NCBI RefSeq assembly: GCF_014207445.1
Contig: NZ_JACHEM010000010.1
Location: forward strand, 186,001-250,000
Reading direction: 5' to 3'
Source: Streptomyces candidus
GTDB taxonomy: Bacteria > Actinomycetota > Actinomycetes > Streptomycetales > Streptomycetaceae
Length of the DNA stretch: 64,000 bases
Under the pieces are notes generated by a model. That model ran no database searches. It had not been told where the DNA came from and saw nothing but the letters and a program-made list of their open reading frames with translations. This document shows positions 7,558-16,144 of this stretch, in pieces (position 1 is the first letter of the stretch; the number at the start of each line of letters is the position of its first letter). The translations under genes and the position numbers were made by a program.

Positions 7558-8412
7558 GTGACCCCCGCAGAGCTCTCCCGTACCGTGCTGCGCGCCGTGC
7601 GCCGCGCCGTCGAGGAGGACGTACTGCCCGCTCCGGTGCCCGAGCGGGTCGCCGTCGAGCGCACCCGCCCCGGAGGTACGGGGGACTACGCCAGCAACGT
7701 CGCGCTGCGTCTCGCCCGGGACGCCCGGATGCCGCCGCGCGAGGTCGCCGAGATGCTGCGGGCACGGCTGACCGGCACTCCCGGGATCGCCGCCGTCGAG
7801 GTCACCGGGCCCGGCTTCCTGAACTTCCGCCTCGCCGCGGACTCGGCGGACGAGACCGTACGGGAGCTGCTGCGCCGGGGGCCGGTGCGCACCGACGCGC
7901 TGCCGCTCCCCGCGCCCGAACCCGAGGCCCTCGCCAGGCTCGGGCACGACGCCGCCGTGTGGGGGGCGCTGCTGCCCGCCCCGGACGCCGAACTCCTCGC
8001 CCAGCACGAGCGGAACCCCCTCTTCAGGGTGCGGTACGCGTACTCCCGTACGAGGGCACTGCGGAGGAACGCCGCCGACCTCGGCTACCGCGCGGCGTAC
8101 GAGACGTCCGTGGCCGCCCCGGAACTGATCGGCCTCCTCGGCGGTTACCCCGTCGAGCTGGACGCCGCCGTCCGGCTGCGTGCGCCCGAACGTCTCGCCC
8201 GGCACCTGGTCGCCGTCGCCGACGCCTTCCTCCGCTTCCACGACACCCGCTTTCCCGGCACGCACTCCGAGGACGCGCGGTACGTCCTGCCGCTCGGCGA
8301 CGAGAAACCCTCGGCCGCCCACCGCTCCCGGCTGGCAGTCGCCGAAGCCGCCGGGACGGTGCTGGCCGGTGGCCTGTCCCAGCTCGGCGTCAGTGCACCG
8401 GACCGTTTGTGA
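7558..8412 (+). CDS. nrtL: ArgS-related anticodon-binding protein NrtL, no catalytic domain (284 aa)
   Basis: The N-terminal 100 residues match the ArgS additional domain (GDYASNVALRLA; VTGPGFLNFRL). Residues about 155-284 match the ArgS DALR anticodon-binding domain (NPLFRVRYAYSRTRAL; AVADAFLRFHD; RLAVAEAAGTVLAGGLSQLGVSAPDRL at the end). The whole Rossmann catalytic region between them, with HIGH and KMSKS, is missing, so it cannot charge tRNA. True ArgS is about 580 residues. It sits directly upstream of lysA, where Corynebacterium and Mycobacterium have argS. It is leaderless, and only 39 bases separate it from lysA, so they are probably co-transcribed. It may bind tRNA-Arg; its role is unknown. 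Confidence 0.88.
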   Translation: MTPAELSRTVLRAVRRAVEEDVLPAPVPERVAVERTRPGGTGDYASNVALRLARDARMPPREVAEMLRARLTGTPGIAAVEVTGPGFLNFRLAADSADETVRELLRRGPVRTDALPLPAPEPEALARLGHDAAVWGALLPAPDAELLAQHERNPLFRVRYAYSRTRALRRNAADLGYRAAYETSVAAPELIGLLGGYPVELDAAVRLRAPERLARHLVAVADAFLRFHDTRFPGTHSEDARYVLPLGDEKPSAAHRSRLAVAEAAGTVLAGGLSQLGVSAPDRL

Positions 8413-8451
8413 CGTGCGCCAACGCGTACGCGGAGAAGTGAGAGAAGAAGC

Positions 8452-9843
8452 ATGAGCCGTTCCGCCCACCCCGCCGGACCCCGTCACGCCGACGTCTACC
8501 CGGAGGGCCACTACACCGCCCCGGCCGACGACCTCAACGCCCTCGACGAGAAGGTCTGGGCCCGTACCGTGCGCCGGAACGAGGAGGGTGTGGTCAGCGT
8601 CGGCGGCATCGAAGTCACCCGGCTGGCCGAGGAGTTCGGGACTCCCGCCTACCTCCTCGACGAGGCCGACTTCCGTGCCAGGTGCCGGGCCTGGGCCGAC
8701 GCCTTCGGCACCGAGGCCGACGTGTTCTACGCCGGCAAGGCGTTCCTCTCGCGGGCCGTCGTGCGCTGGCTCAAGGAGGAGGGGCTGAACCTGGACGTGT
8801 GCTCCGGCGGGGAGCTGACCACCGCCCTCGACGCCGGGATGCCCGCCGAGCGGATCGCCTTCCACGGCAACAACAAGTCCACCGAGGAAATCGTCCGCGC
8901 CGTCGAGGCGGGGGTCGGGCGGATCGTCCTCGACTCCTTCCAGGAGATCGTGCGGGTCGCGCACATCGCGCACGAGCGAGGCAGGCGTCAGCGGGTGCAG
9001 ATCCGGGTGACGGTCGGCGTCGAGGCGCACACCCACGAGTTCATCGCCACCGCCCACGAGGACCAGAAGTTCGGCATCGCGCTTGCCGGGGGACAGGCGG
9101 CGGAGGCAGTGCGCCGGGCGCTGAAGCTGGACGGGATCGAGCTGATCGGGATCCACTCGCACATCGGGTCGCAGATCTTCGACATGGCCGGTTTCGAGGT
9201 GTCCGCGCGGCGCGTCGTGCAGCTGCTCGCGGAGGTGCGCGACGAGCACGGCGTCGAGCTGCCAGAGATCGACCTCGGCGGCGGCCTCGGCATCGCGTAC
9301 ACCTCCGAGGACGACCCCCGTGAACCGCACCACATCGCCAAGTCGCTGACCGAGATCGTCACTCGCGAATGCGAATCGGCGAACCTCAGGACCCCGCGGA
9401 TCTCCGTCGAGCCGGGCCGCGCGATCGTCGGCCCGACCGCCTTCACGCTGTACGAGGTCGGCACCGTCAAGCCGCTGGAGGGCCTGCGCACGTACGTCAG
9501 CGTCGACGGCGGCATGTCGGACAACATCCGCACCGCGCTGTACGACGCCGAGTACAGCGTCGCGCTCGTCTCGCGCCGCTCGGACGCCGAGCCCATGCTG
9601 GTACGGGTCGTCGGCAAGCACTGCGAGAGCGGTGACATCCTGGTGCGGGACGCGTTCCTGCCCGCGGACACCGCCCCCGGCGACCTGCTCGCGGTGCCGG
9701 CGACCGGCGCGTACTGCCGGTCCATGGCGAGCAACTACAACCACGCGTGCCGCCCGCCCGTCGTCGCCGTCAAGGACGGCGCGGCACGGGTGATCGTACG
9801 GCGCGAGACCGAGGAAGATCTCCTGCGGCTCGATGTCGGCTAG
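8452..9843 (+). CDS. lysA: Diaminopimelate decarboxylase (463 aa)
   Basis: Catalyses the last step of lysine synthesis, meso-diaminopimelate to L-lysine plus CO2, using PLP in the cytoplasm. Family motifs seen: PLP-lysine VFYAGKAFLSRAV, HIGSQ (phosphate and PLP-ring contacts), glycine-rich DLGGGLG, and CESGD near the C-terminus, which carries the Cys that reaches the partner active site. Length is normal for actinobacteria. GAGAAG lies just upstream of the ATG. It follows nrtL and is separated from hom by a long hairpin, so lysA may end there rather than run into hom. Confidence 0.96.
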   Translation: MSRSAHPAGPRHADVYPEGHYTAPADDLNALDEKVWARTVRRNEEGVVSVGGIEVTRLAEEFGTPAYLLDEADFRARCRAWADAFGTEADVFYAGKAFLSRAVVRWLKEEGLNLDVCSGGELTTALDAGMPAERIAFHGNNKSTEEIVRAVEAGVGRIVLDSFQEIVRVAHIAHERGRRQRVQIRVTVGVEAHTHEFIATAHEDQKFGIALAGGQAAEAVRRALKLDGIELIGIHSHIGSQIFDMAGFEVSARRVVQLLAEVRDEHGVELPEIDLGGGLGIAYTSEDDPREPHHIAKSLTEIVTRECESANLRTPRISVEPGRAIVGPTAFTLYEVGTVKPLEGLRTYVSVDGGMSDNIRTALYDAEYSVALVSRRSDAEPMLVRVVGKHCESGDILVRDAFLPADTAPGDLLAVPATGAYCRSMASNYNHACRPPVVAVKDGAARVIVRRETEEDLLRLDVG

Positions 9844-9853
9844 TGGAATCCTC

Positions 9854-9902
9854 GTCTCACGCACTGGACGGGGGATAGAAACTCCCGTCCGGTGCGTGAG
9901 AC
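9854..9902. terminator. Long hairpin between lysA and hom (terminator or regulatory)
   Basis: A 19-bp stem: 11 perfect pairs (9854-9864 with 9892-9902), one G-T pair, then 7 perfect pairs (GGACGGG 9866-9872 with CCCGTCC 9884-9890). The loop is 11 bases. No T-run follows. It begins 10 bases after the lysA stop and ends 36 bases before hom. Confidence 0.65.
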
Positions 9903-9938
9903 TGGTCAAACCGTAAGAAGTATGAGGAGTGAGGTCGG

Positions 9939-11231
9939 ATGATGCGTACGCGTCCGCTGAAGGTGGCGCTGCTGGGCTGTGGTGTGGTCGGCTCAGAGGT
10001 GGCGCGCATCATGACGACGCACGCCGACGACCTCGCGGCCCGCATCGGCGCCCCCGTCGAGCTCGTCGGGGTCGCCGTGCGGCAGCCCTCCAAGGTCCGC
10101 GCCGGCATCGACCCCGCGCTCGTCACCACCGATGCGACCGCCCTGGTCAAACGGGGCGACATCGACGTCGTCATCGAGGTCATCGGCGGCATCGAGCCCG
10201 CCCGCACCCTCATCACCACCGCCTTCGAGCACGGCGCCTCCGTCGTCTCGGCGAACAAGGCGCTGCTCGCCGAGAACGGCGCGGCACTGCACGCCGCCGC
10301 TGAGCAGCACGGGCGCGACCTGTACTACGAGGCGGCTGTGGCGGGGGCCATTCCGCTCGTCCGGCCGCTGCGCGAGTCCCTCGCCGGCGACAAGGTCAAC
10401 CGGGTGCTGGGCATCGTCAACGGCACGACGAACTTCATCCTCGACAAGATGGACTCGTCCGGAGCCGGTTACTCCGAGGCGCTCGACGAGGCCACCGCCC
10501 TCGGGTACGCGGAGGCCGACCCGACCGCCGACGTCGAGGGCTTCGACGCCGCCGCGAAGGCCGCGATTCTCGCCGGGATCGCCTTCCACACCCGGGTGAA
10601 GATCGGCGACGTACACCGCGAGGGACTGACCGAGGTCACCGCCGCGGACATCGCTTCCGCAAAGCGGATGGGCTGCACCGTGAAGCTCCTCGCCATCTGC
10701 GAGCGGGCCGCCGACGGCAACTCCGTCACCGCGCGCGTGCACCCGGCGATGATCCCGCTGATCCACCCGCTGGCCTCCGTCCGCGAGGCGTACAACGCGG
10801 TCTTCGTGGAAGCGGAGGCCGCCGGTCAGCTCATGTTCTACGGCCCCGGCGCGGGCGGCCCGCCCACCGCGTCCGCCGTGCTCGGCGACCTCGTGGCGGT
10901 CTGCCGCAACAAGCTCGGCGGCTCCACCGGACCCGGCGAATCCGCGTACACCCGGCTGCCGGTCAGCCCGATGGGCGAGGTCGTCACCCGGTACCACATC
11001 AGCCTGGACGTGGCCGACAAGCCCGGTGTGCTCGCCCAGGTCGCCACAGTCTTCGCCGAACACGACGTGTCCATCGACACCGTCCGTCAGTCGGGGAAGG
11101 ACGGCGAGGCCTCCCTCGTCGTCGTCACCCACCGCGCGCCCGACGCCGCCCTTTCCGGGACCGTCGAAGCGCTGCGCAAGCTCGACACCGTCAGAGGTGT
11201 CGCCAGCATCATGCGTGTTGAAGGGGAGTAA
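9939..11231 (+). CDS. hom: Homoserine dehydrogenase (430 aa)
   Basis: Reduces aspartate semialdehyde to homoserine, the branch point toward threonine and methionine. It has an N-terminal Rossmann fold (VALLGCGVVGSEVARI), the catalytic core (NGTTNFIL; EADPTADVEGFDAAAKAAILA) and a C-terminal ACT domain from about residue 350 (YHISLDVADKPGVLAQVATVFAEH) that normally mediates threonine feedback. The start is ATG-ATG at 9939 behind a GAGG-type site. The next gene, thrC, begins 6 bases after its stop, so the two form an operon. Confidence 0.96.
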   Translation: MMRTRPLKVALLGCGVVGSEVARIMTTHADDLAARIGAPVELVGVAVRQPSKVRAGIDPALVTTDATALVKRGDIDVVIEVIGGIEPARTLITTAFEHGASVVSANKALLAENGAALHAAAEQHGRDLYYEAAVAGAIPLVRPLRESLAGDKVNRVLGIVNGTTNFILDKMDSSGAGYSEALDEATALGYAEADPTADVEGFDAAAKAAILAGIAFHTRVKIGDVHREGLTEVTAADIASAKRMGCTVKLLAICERAADGNSVTARVHPAMIPLIHPLASVREAYNAVFVEAEAAGQLMFYGPGAGGPPTASAVLGDLVAVCRNKLGGSTGPGESAYTRLPVSPMGEVVTRYHISLDVADKPGVLAQVATVFAEHDVSIDTVRQSGKDGEASLVVVTHRAPDAALSGTVEALRKLDTVRGVASIMRVEGE

Positions 11232-11237
11232 GGACCC

Positions 11238-12308
11238 ATGACCATCCAGGGCACCCATCAGTGGCGCGGCATCATCGAGGAGTACCGGGACCGGCTCCCG
11301 GTCACGGCCACGACGCCCGTCGTCTCGCTCGGCGAGGGCGGCACGCCGCTCGTCCGCGCACAGGTCCTCTCCGAGCGCACCGGCTGCGAGGTGTACCTCA
11401 AGGTCGAGGGCGCCAACCCGACCGGGTCCTTCAAGGACCGCGGCATGACCATGGCGATCACGCGGGCCAAGGAGGAAGGCGCGAAGGCCGTCATCTGCGC
11501 CTCCACCGGCAACACGTCGGCGTCCGCAGCCGCCTACGCCGTACGGGCCGGCATGGTCTGCGCCGTCCTCGTGCCCCAGGGGAAGATCGCCCTCGGCAAG
11601 ATGGGCCAGGCCCTCGTGCACGGCGCCAAGATCCTCCAGGTCGACGGGAACTTCGACGACTGCCTCACCCTGGCCCGCTCGCTGTCCGACAACTACCCGG
11701 TGGCGCTGGTCAATTCGGTCAATCCGGTGCGCATCGAGGGCCAGAAGACCGCCGCCTTCGAGATCGCCGACGCGCTCGGCGACGCCCCGGACATCCACGT
11801 CCTTCCGGTCGGCAACGCGGGCAACATCACCGCGTACTGGAAGGGGTACAAGGAGTACGCCGCCGACGAACTCGCCACGCACACCCCCCGGATGTGGGGC
11901 TACCAGGCGTCCGGCGCCGCGCCCATCGTGCGCGGCGAGGTCGTGAAGGACCCCTCCACGGTCGCCACCGCCATCCGTATCGGCAACCCGGCCTCCTGGG
12001 ACTTCGCGCTCGCGGCGCGCGACGAGTCCGGCGGGCACATCGACGAGGTGACGGACCGTCAGATCCTCGCCGCGTACCGGCTGTTGGCGTCCCAGGAGGG
12101 CGTTTTCGTGGAGCCCGCGTCCGCCGCGTCGGTCGCCGGTCTGCTGAAGGCCGTCGAAGAGGGCAAGGTCGACGGCGGCCAGCGCATCGTCTGCACGGTC
12201 ACCGGCAACGGCCTCAAGGACCCGGAGTGGGCCACCGCCGGAGCGCCGCCGGCGACCGCCGTCCCCGTCGACGCCGGCATCGCCGCCGAAAAGCTCGGCC
12301 TGGCCTGA
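11238..12308 (+). CDS. thrC: Threonine synthase (356 aa)
   Basis: A PLP enzyme converting O-phosphohomoserine to threonine. The PLP lysine is in NPTGSFKDRGMTMA and the glycine-rich phosphate-binding loop is PVGNAGNITAYW. The short length is typical of the actinobacterial class. It is translated 6 bases downstream of hom with GGGGAGTAAGG before the ATG. A 14-bp hairpin follows the stop, so thrB is transcribed separately or only by read-through. Confidence 0.96.
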   Translation: MTIQGTHQWRGIIEEYRDRLPVTATTPVVSLGEGGTPLVRAQVLSERTGCEVYLKVEGANPTGSFKDRGMTMAITRAKEEGAKAVICASTGNTSASAAAYAVRAGMVCAVLVPQGKIALGKMGQALVHGAKILQVDGNFDDCLTLARSLSDNYPVALVNSVNPVRIEGQKTAAFEIADALGDAPDIHVLPVGNAGNITAYWKGYKEYAADELATHTPRMWGYQASGAAPIVRGEVVKDPSTVATAIRIGNPASWDFALAARDESGGHIDEVTDRQILAAYRLLASQEGVFVEPASAASVAGLLKAVEEGKVDGGQRIVCTVTGNGLKDPEWATAGAPPATAVPVDAGIAAEKLGLA

Positions 12309-12336
12309 GCGCCACGCCGGACCCGCCCCCGAGGAA

Positions 12337-12383
12337 GCGGGGTGCTCGCGTGACCAGCCGCAGCGGTCCCGCGAGCACCCCGC
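12337..12383 (+). terminator. Hairpin after thrC
   Basis: Perfect 14-bp stem GCGGGGTGCTCGCG (12337-12350) with CGCGAGCACCCCGC (12370-12383), and a 19-base loop. No T-run follows, as is usual for Streptomyces hairpin terminators. Confidence 0.7.
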
Positions 12384-12463
12384 GCCCCGGTGGGCCCTCC
12401 CGGCACTCCGGAGTGGCAACGCGCGACACGTGCGCCCTATGTCCCCGGGGAACCTTCCTTCGA

Positions 12464-12469
12464 TAGGCT
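12464..12469 (+). promoter_or_regulatory. Probable -10 of a thrB promoter
   Basis: TAGGCT between the thrC terminator and thrB would start transcription near 12476, giving a leader of about 95 nt. No clear -35 is visible. Confidence 0.4.
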
Positions 12470-12571
12470 GTACCGACACTCCCGCGCCGCATATGCCGCG
12501 GTGCCTCCGCCGTCAGGCCGCACGTGTCGCCGTACCCACCACCCCCCGCCACTCAAGGAGATCGTCGAGCG

Positions 12572-13504
12572 ATGGCCGGTCCCGCGTTCCGAGCCGCCCC
12601 CGTGCGCGTGCGTGTCCCCGCCACGAGCGCCAACCTCGGGCCCGGCTTCGACGCCTTCGGCCTGTCCCTGGGGCTGTACGACGACGTGGTGGTGCGGGTC
12701 GCCGACTCCGGGCTGCACATCGACATCGCGGGCGAGGGCGCCGACACACTGCCCCGCGACGAGCGTCATCTGCTCGTACGGTCCCTGCGCACCGCCTTCG
12801 ACGCCCTCGGCGGACAGCCGCGCGGCCTGGAGATCGTGTGCGCCAACCGCATCCCGCACGGCCGCGGCCTGGGCTCCTCGTCCGCCGCCATCTGCGCCGG
12901 CATCATGGCCGCCCGCGCGGTGACCACGGGCGGCGACGCCAAACTGGACGACGAGGCCCTGCTGGAGCTCGCCACCGAGATCGAGGGCCACCCCGACAAC
13001 GTCGCCGCCTGTCTCCTCGGCGGTTTCACCCTCGCCTGGATGGACGGCGGTGCGGCCCGCGCGATCCGTCTGGACCCCTCGGATTCCATCGTTCCGGTGG
13101 TCTTCGTCCCGTCCAGGCCCGTCCTCACCGAGGCCGCCCGCGGGCTGCTTCCCCGTACCGTCCCCCATGTGGACGCAAGCGCCAACGCCGGTCGTGCGGC
13201 CCTGCTCGTGGAAGCCCTGACCAGGCGCCCCGAGCTGCTGCTGCCCGCGACCGAGGACCGGCTGCACCAGGAATACCGCACTCCCGCGATGCCCGAGAGC
13301 GTCGCGCTCGTCAACCGGCTGCGCGCGGACGGCGTCCCCGCGGTCGTCTCCGGTGCGGGCCCCACTGTCCTCGCGCTGGTCGACGAGCCCGCGGCCGACA
13401 AGGTCGTACGGGCGGCGGGCGACGGATGGGCCGCGGAGCGGCTCTCCCTCGACGCCGCGGGCGCGAGCGTGCTGCCGCTCGCACCGCAGGACGCGTCCGG
13501 CTAG
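12572..13504 (+). CDS. thrB: Homoserine kinase (310 aa)
   Basis: A GHMP-family kinase phosphorylating homoserine for ThrC. Motifs seen: N-terminal substrate motif PATSANLGPGFDAFG, ATP-binding motif IPHGRGLGSSSAA, and C-terminal GAGPTVLAL. ATG at 12572 follows AAGGAG by 11 bases; upstream in-frame starts lack a ribosome site and add a Pro-rich stretch with poor codon bias. It lies 263 bases after thrC behind its own terminator and promoter candidates. Confidence 0.95.
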   Translation: MAGPAFRAAPVRVRVPATSANLGPGFDAFGLSLGLYDDVVVRVADSGLHIDIAGEGADTLPRDERHLLVRSLRTAFDALGGQPRGLEIVCANRIPHGRGLGSSSAAICAGIMAARAVTTGGDAKLDDEALLELATEIEGHPDNVAACLLGGFTLAWMDGGAARAIRLDPSDSIVPVVFVPSRPVLTEAARGLLPRTVPHVDASANAGRAALLVEALTRRPELLLPATEDRLHQEYRTPAMPESVALVNRLRADGVPAVVSGAGPTVLALVDEPAADKVVRAAGDGWAAERLSLDAAGASVLPLAPQDASG

Positions 13505-13894
13505 GACAGCCGGCAGGACCTCACACGATTGCCGGTGGAAGAGAGGGGGAATGTTTGTTGGAGCCGGTAGTGTTAATCTCAAGTCTGCATCCGACGCCCT
13601 TGCGGCGCGGTGCATCGTGTCCCCTTCGGGACCGTCTTCTTCCGGGAGCCTCCCCAAACTGCCAGAGCAGCCTGCCTGAGCCGTTTTGAGCACGCTCCGG
13701 AACCGGCACGACACCCCGCGTTCTTCCCAGAGGGGGCACTGGGGACTTCGGGTCGGAATCCCACGCACTTTTGTCTCTCCGCCACATCCGGCGGACCACC
13801 GCCCCGGCACGGCTCTCCCCAAGGAAGCCGCCGGCACAGCACAACCGGTCGCCGAGCCAGACAGGCCGACGTCCGCTCCAGGGAAGGACCCTTC
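13505..13894 (+). other. Gene-free leader region of rho, with promoter
   Basis: No separate gene is seen in these 390 bases. TAATCT at 13574-13579, with ATGTTT 17 bases upstream, is the best promoter and would give an mRNA leader of about 310 nt. The rho frame stays open back to 13610, but codon third positions lose their GC bias there, so it is non-coding. Small hairpins are visible, for example TCCC-CTTC-GGGA near 13620-13630. A long leader suits Rho autoregulation, which is known in several bacteria. GCCGGCA and TGCCGG just after the thrB stop may form a weak terminator. Confidence 0.55.
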
Positions 13895-16072
13895 GTGAGC
13901 GACACCACCGATCTGATGGGCGTGACTGCCGACAAGAATGTCGACAATGCGTCCGACGCAGGTGCTGCCACCGGCAGTGCCCCGCGGCGCCGCCGCTCCG
14001 GCACCGGCCTGGACGGCATGGTCCTGGCCGAGCTGCAGCAGGTCGCGTCCGGCCTCGGGATCAAGGGCACCGCGCGCATGCGCAAGGGCCAGCTGATCGA
14101 GGTCATCAAGGAGACGCAGGCCGGTGGCGGCAAGTCCGCCCCCGCCAAGAGCGCCGACTCGGGCGACGCCGAGAGCAAGCCGAAGCGCCGTGCCACCTCC
14201 AAGGCGCGCACGGACAACGCCGAGGCCGCCGCCCCGGCCGAGGCGAAGGCCGAGAAGGCCGTCAGCCAGCAGCAGATCGACATCCCGGGCCAGCCGGCCC
14301 CCAAGCTGTCGTCTCCGCCCGCGCAGACGGGCGCCTCCGGCGACGAGCAGCCGGTCGGCGAGCGTCGCCGCCGGCGCGCCACCGCAGCGGCCGGCAGCCC
14401 CGAACAGGGCGCCGCCGCAAGCGACGTGTCGTCCAGTCAGAAGTCCGACGTCAAGACCGAGGTCCGGGCCGAGGCCAGGACCGACGTCACGGCGGAGGCG
14501 CAGACCGACACCAGGAACAGCAGCGACGCCAAGGCGGAGCAGTCGGCGGACAACGCCGAGGGCCGCCGGGGCCGCGACCGCGGGGACCGCCAGGGCCGCG
14601 ACCGGGGCGACCGCGGTGACCGGGGCGACCGCCAGAGCCGCCGGGATCGTGACCGCGGTGGCAAGGGTGCCGACGACCAGGGGCGCCAGCAGCGCCAGGG
14701 CGGCAACCAGGGGAGTCAGGGCAACCAGGGCGGCGGCAACCAGGGCAACCAGAGCCAGGGCCAGAGCCAGGGCCGCGACCGTGACCGTGACCGTGACAAC
14801 GGTCCCCAGGACGACGACGACTTCGAGGGCGGCCGCCGCGGCCGTCGTGGCCGCTACCGCGACCGCCGTGGCCGTCGTGGCCGCGACGAGTTCGGCAGCG
14901 AGGCTCCGCCGCAGGTCAACGACGACGACGTACTGATCCCCGTCGCGGGCATCCTGGACATCCTCGACAACTACGCGTTCATCCGGACGTCCGGCTACCT
15001 GCCGGGCCCCAACGACGTGTACGTCTCCCTCGCCCAGGTCCGCAAGAACGGCCTGCGCAAGGGCGACCACACCACCGGTGCGGTCCGCCAGCCCAAGGAC
15101 GGCGAGCGCCGCGAGAAGTTCAACGCGCTGGTGCGTCTGGACTCCGTCAACGGCATGGCGCCGGAGAGTGGCCGCGGCCGTCCCGAGTTCCAGAAGCTGA
15201 CCCCGCTGTACCCGCAGGACCGGCTGCGCCTGGAGACCGACCCGGGCGTCCTGACGACCCGGATCATCGACCTCGTCGCGCCGATCGGCAAGGGCCAGCG
15301 CGGTCTGATCGTGGCCCCGCCGAAGACCGGCAAGACCATGATCATGCAGGCCGTCGCCAACGCGATCACGGTCAACAACCCCGAGTGCCACCTGATGGTC
15401 GTCCTGGTCGACGAGCGTCCGGAAGAGGTCACCGACATGCAGCGGTCGGTGAAGGGCGAGGTCATCTCCTCCACCTTCGACCGTCCCGCCGAGGACCACA
15501 CCACCGTCGCCGAACTGGCCATCGAGCGCGCCAAGCGCCTCGTGGAGCTGGGCCACGACGTGGTCGTCCTGCTCGACTCGATCACCCGTCTGGGCCGTGC
15601 GTACAACCTGGCGGCCCCGGCCTCCGGACGCATCCTCTCCGGTGGTGTCGACTCGACCGCCCTCTACCCGCCGAAGCGCTTCTTCGGCGCGGCACGCAAC
15701 ATCGAGGACGGCGGCTCGCTGACCATCCTGGCCACCGCGCTGGTCGACACCGGCTCGCGCATGGACGAGGTGATCTTCGAGGAGTTCAAGGGCACCGGCA
15801 ACATGGAGCTCAAGCTCGACCGCAAGCTCGCCGACAAGCGCATCTTCCCCGCGGTGGACGTCGACCCGTCCGGCACCCGCAAGGAAGAGATCCTGCTCAA
15901 CGCCGAAGAGCTCGCGATCGTCTGGAAGCTGCGCCGGGTGCTGCACGCGCTCGACTCGCAGCAGGCCATCGAACTGCTTCTCGACAAGATGAAGCAGACG
16001 AAGTCGAACGCCGAGTTCCTGATGCAGATCGCCAAGACGACTCCGTCCGGCAACGGCAACAGCAACGACTAG
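13895..16072 (+). CDS. rho: Transcription termination factor Rho (725 aa)
   Basis: Hexameric RNA-dependent ATPase. It has a Rho N-terminal domain near residues 43-85 (LAELQQVASGLGIKGTARMRKGQLI) and then an insertion of about 250 residues rich in Arg, Gly, Asp, Asn and Gln (RDRGDRQGRDRGDRGDRGD; QGNQGGGNQGNQSQGQ), typical of high-GC actinobacteria and believed to add RNA contacts. The cold-shock RNA-binding domain begins near 347. Walker A is APPKTGKT near 475, Walker B is VVVLLDSITR, and the R-loop is GTGNMELKLDRKLADKR. GTG at 13895 follows GGGAAGG. A very strong terminator follows. Length is well above the 420 residues of E. coli Rho because of the insertion. Confidence 0.97.
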   Translation: MSDTTDLMGVTADKNVDNASDAGAATGSAPRRRRSGTGLDGMVLAELQQVASGLGIKGTARMRKGQLIEVIKETQAGGGKSAPAKSADSGDAESKPKRRATSKARTDNAEAAAPAEAKAEKAVSQQQIDIPGQPAPKLSSPPAQTGASGDEQPVGERRRRRATAAAGSPEQGAAASDVSSSQKSDVKTEVRAEARTDVTAEAQTDTRNSSDAKAEQSADNAEGRRGRDRGDRQGRDRGDRGDRGDRQSRRDRDRGGKGADDQGRQQRQGGNQGSQGNQGGGNQGNQSQGQSQGRDRDRDRDNGPQDDDDFEGGRRGRRGRYRDRRGRRGRDEFGSEAPPQVNDDDVLIPVAGILDILDNYAFIRTSGYLPGPNDVYVSLAQVRKNGLRKGDHTTGAVRQPKDGERREKFNALVRLDSVNGMAPESGRGRPEFQKLTPLYPQDRLRLETDPGVLTTRIIDLVAPIGKGQRGLIVAPPKTGKTMIMQAVANAITVNNPECHLMVVLVDERPEEVTDMQRSVKGEVISSTFDRPAEDHTTVAELAIERAKRLVELGHDVVVLLDSITRLGRAYNLAAPASGRILSGGVDSTALYPPKRFFGAARNIEDGGSLTILATALVDTGSRMDEVIFEEFKGTGNMELKLDRKLADKRIFPAVDVDPSGTRKEEILLNAEELAIVWKLRRVLHALDSQQAIELLLDKMKQTKSNAEFLMQIAKTTPSGNGNSND

Positions 16073-16096
16073 CCGCTTCCGCCAGGAACAGCGCGA

Positions 16097-16144
16097 CGAG
16101 CCCGGGTGCGGGTCACGAGAGATCGTGACCCGCACCCGGGCTCG
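16097..16144 (+). terminator. Intrinsic terminator after rho
   Basis: Perfect 22-bp stem (16097-16118 with 16123-16144) and GAGA tetraloop, 24 bases past the rho stop. It has no T-run but is one of the most stable hairpins in the window. Confidence 0.85.

Noticed and set aside
13610..13894. In-frame N-terminal extension of Rho by 95 codons
   Set aside because: Third-position GC falls sharply and it lacks a ribosome site; GTG at 13895 has GGGAAGG and a normal family N-terminus.
12437..16135. Open frame of over 1200 codons on the minus strand across thrB and rho
   Set aside because: Antisense shadow of thrB and rho; low-complexity translation and no ribosome site.
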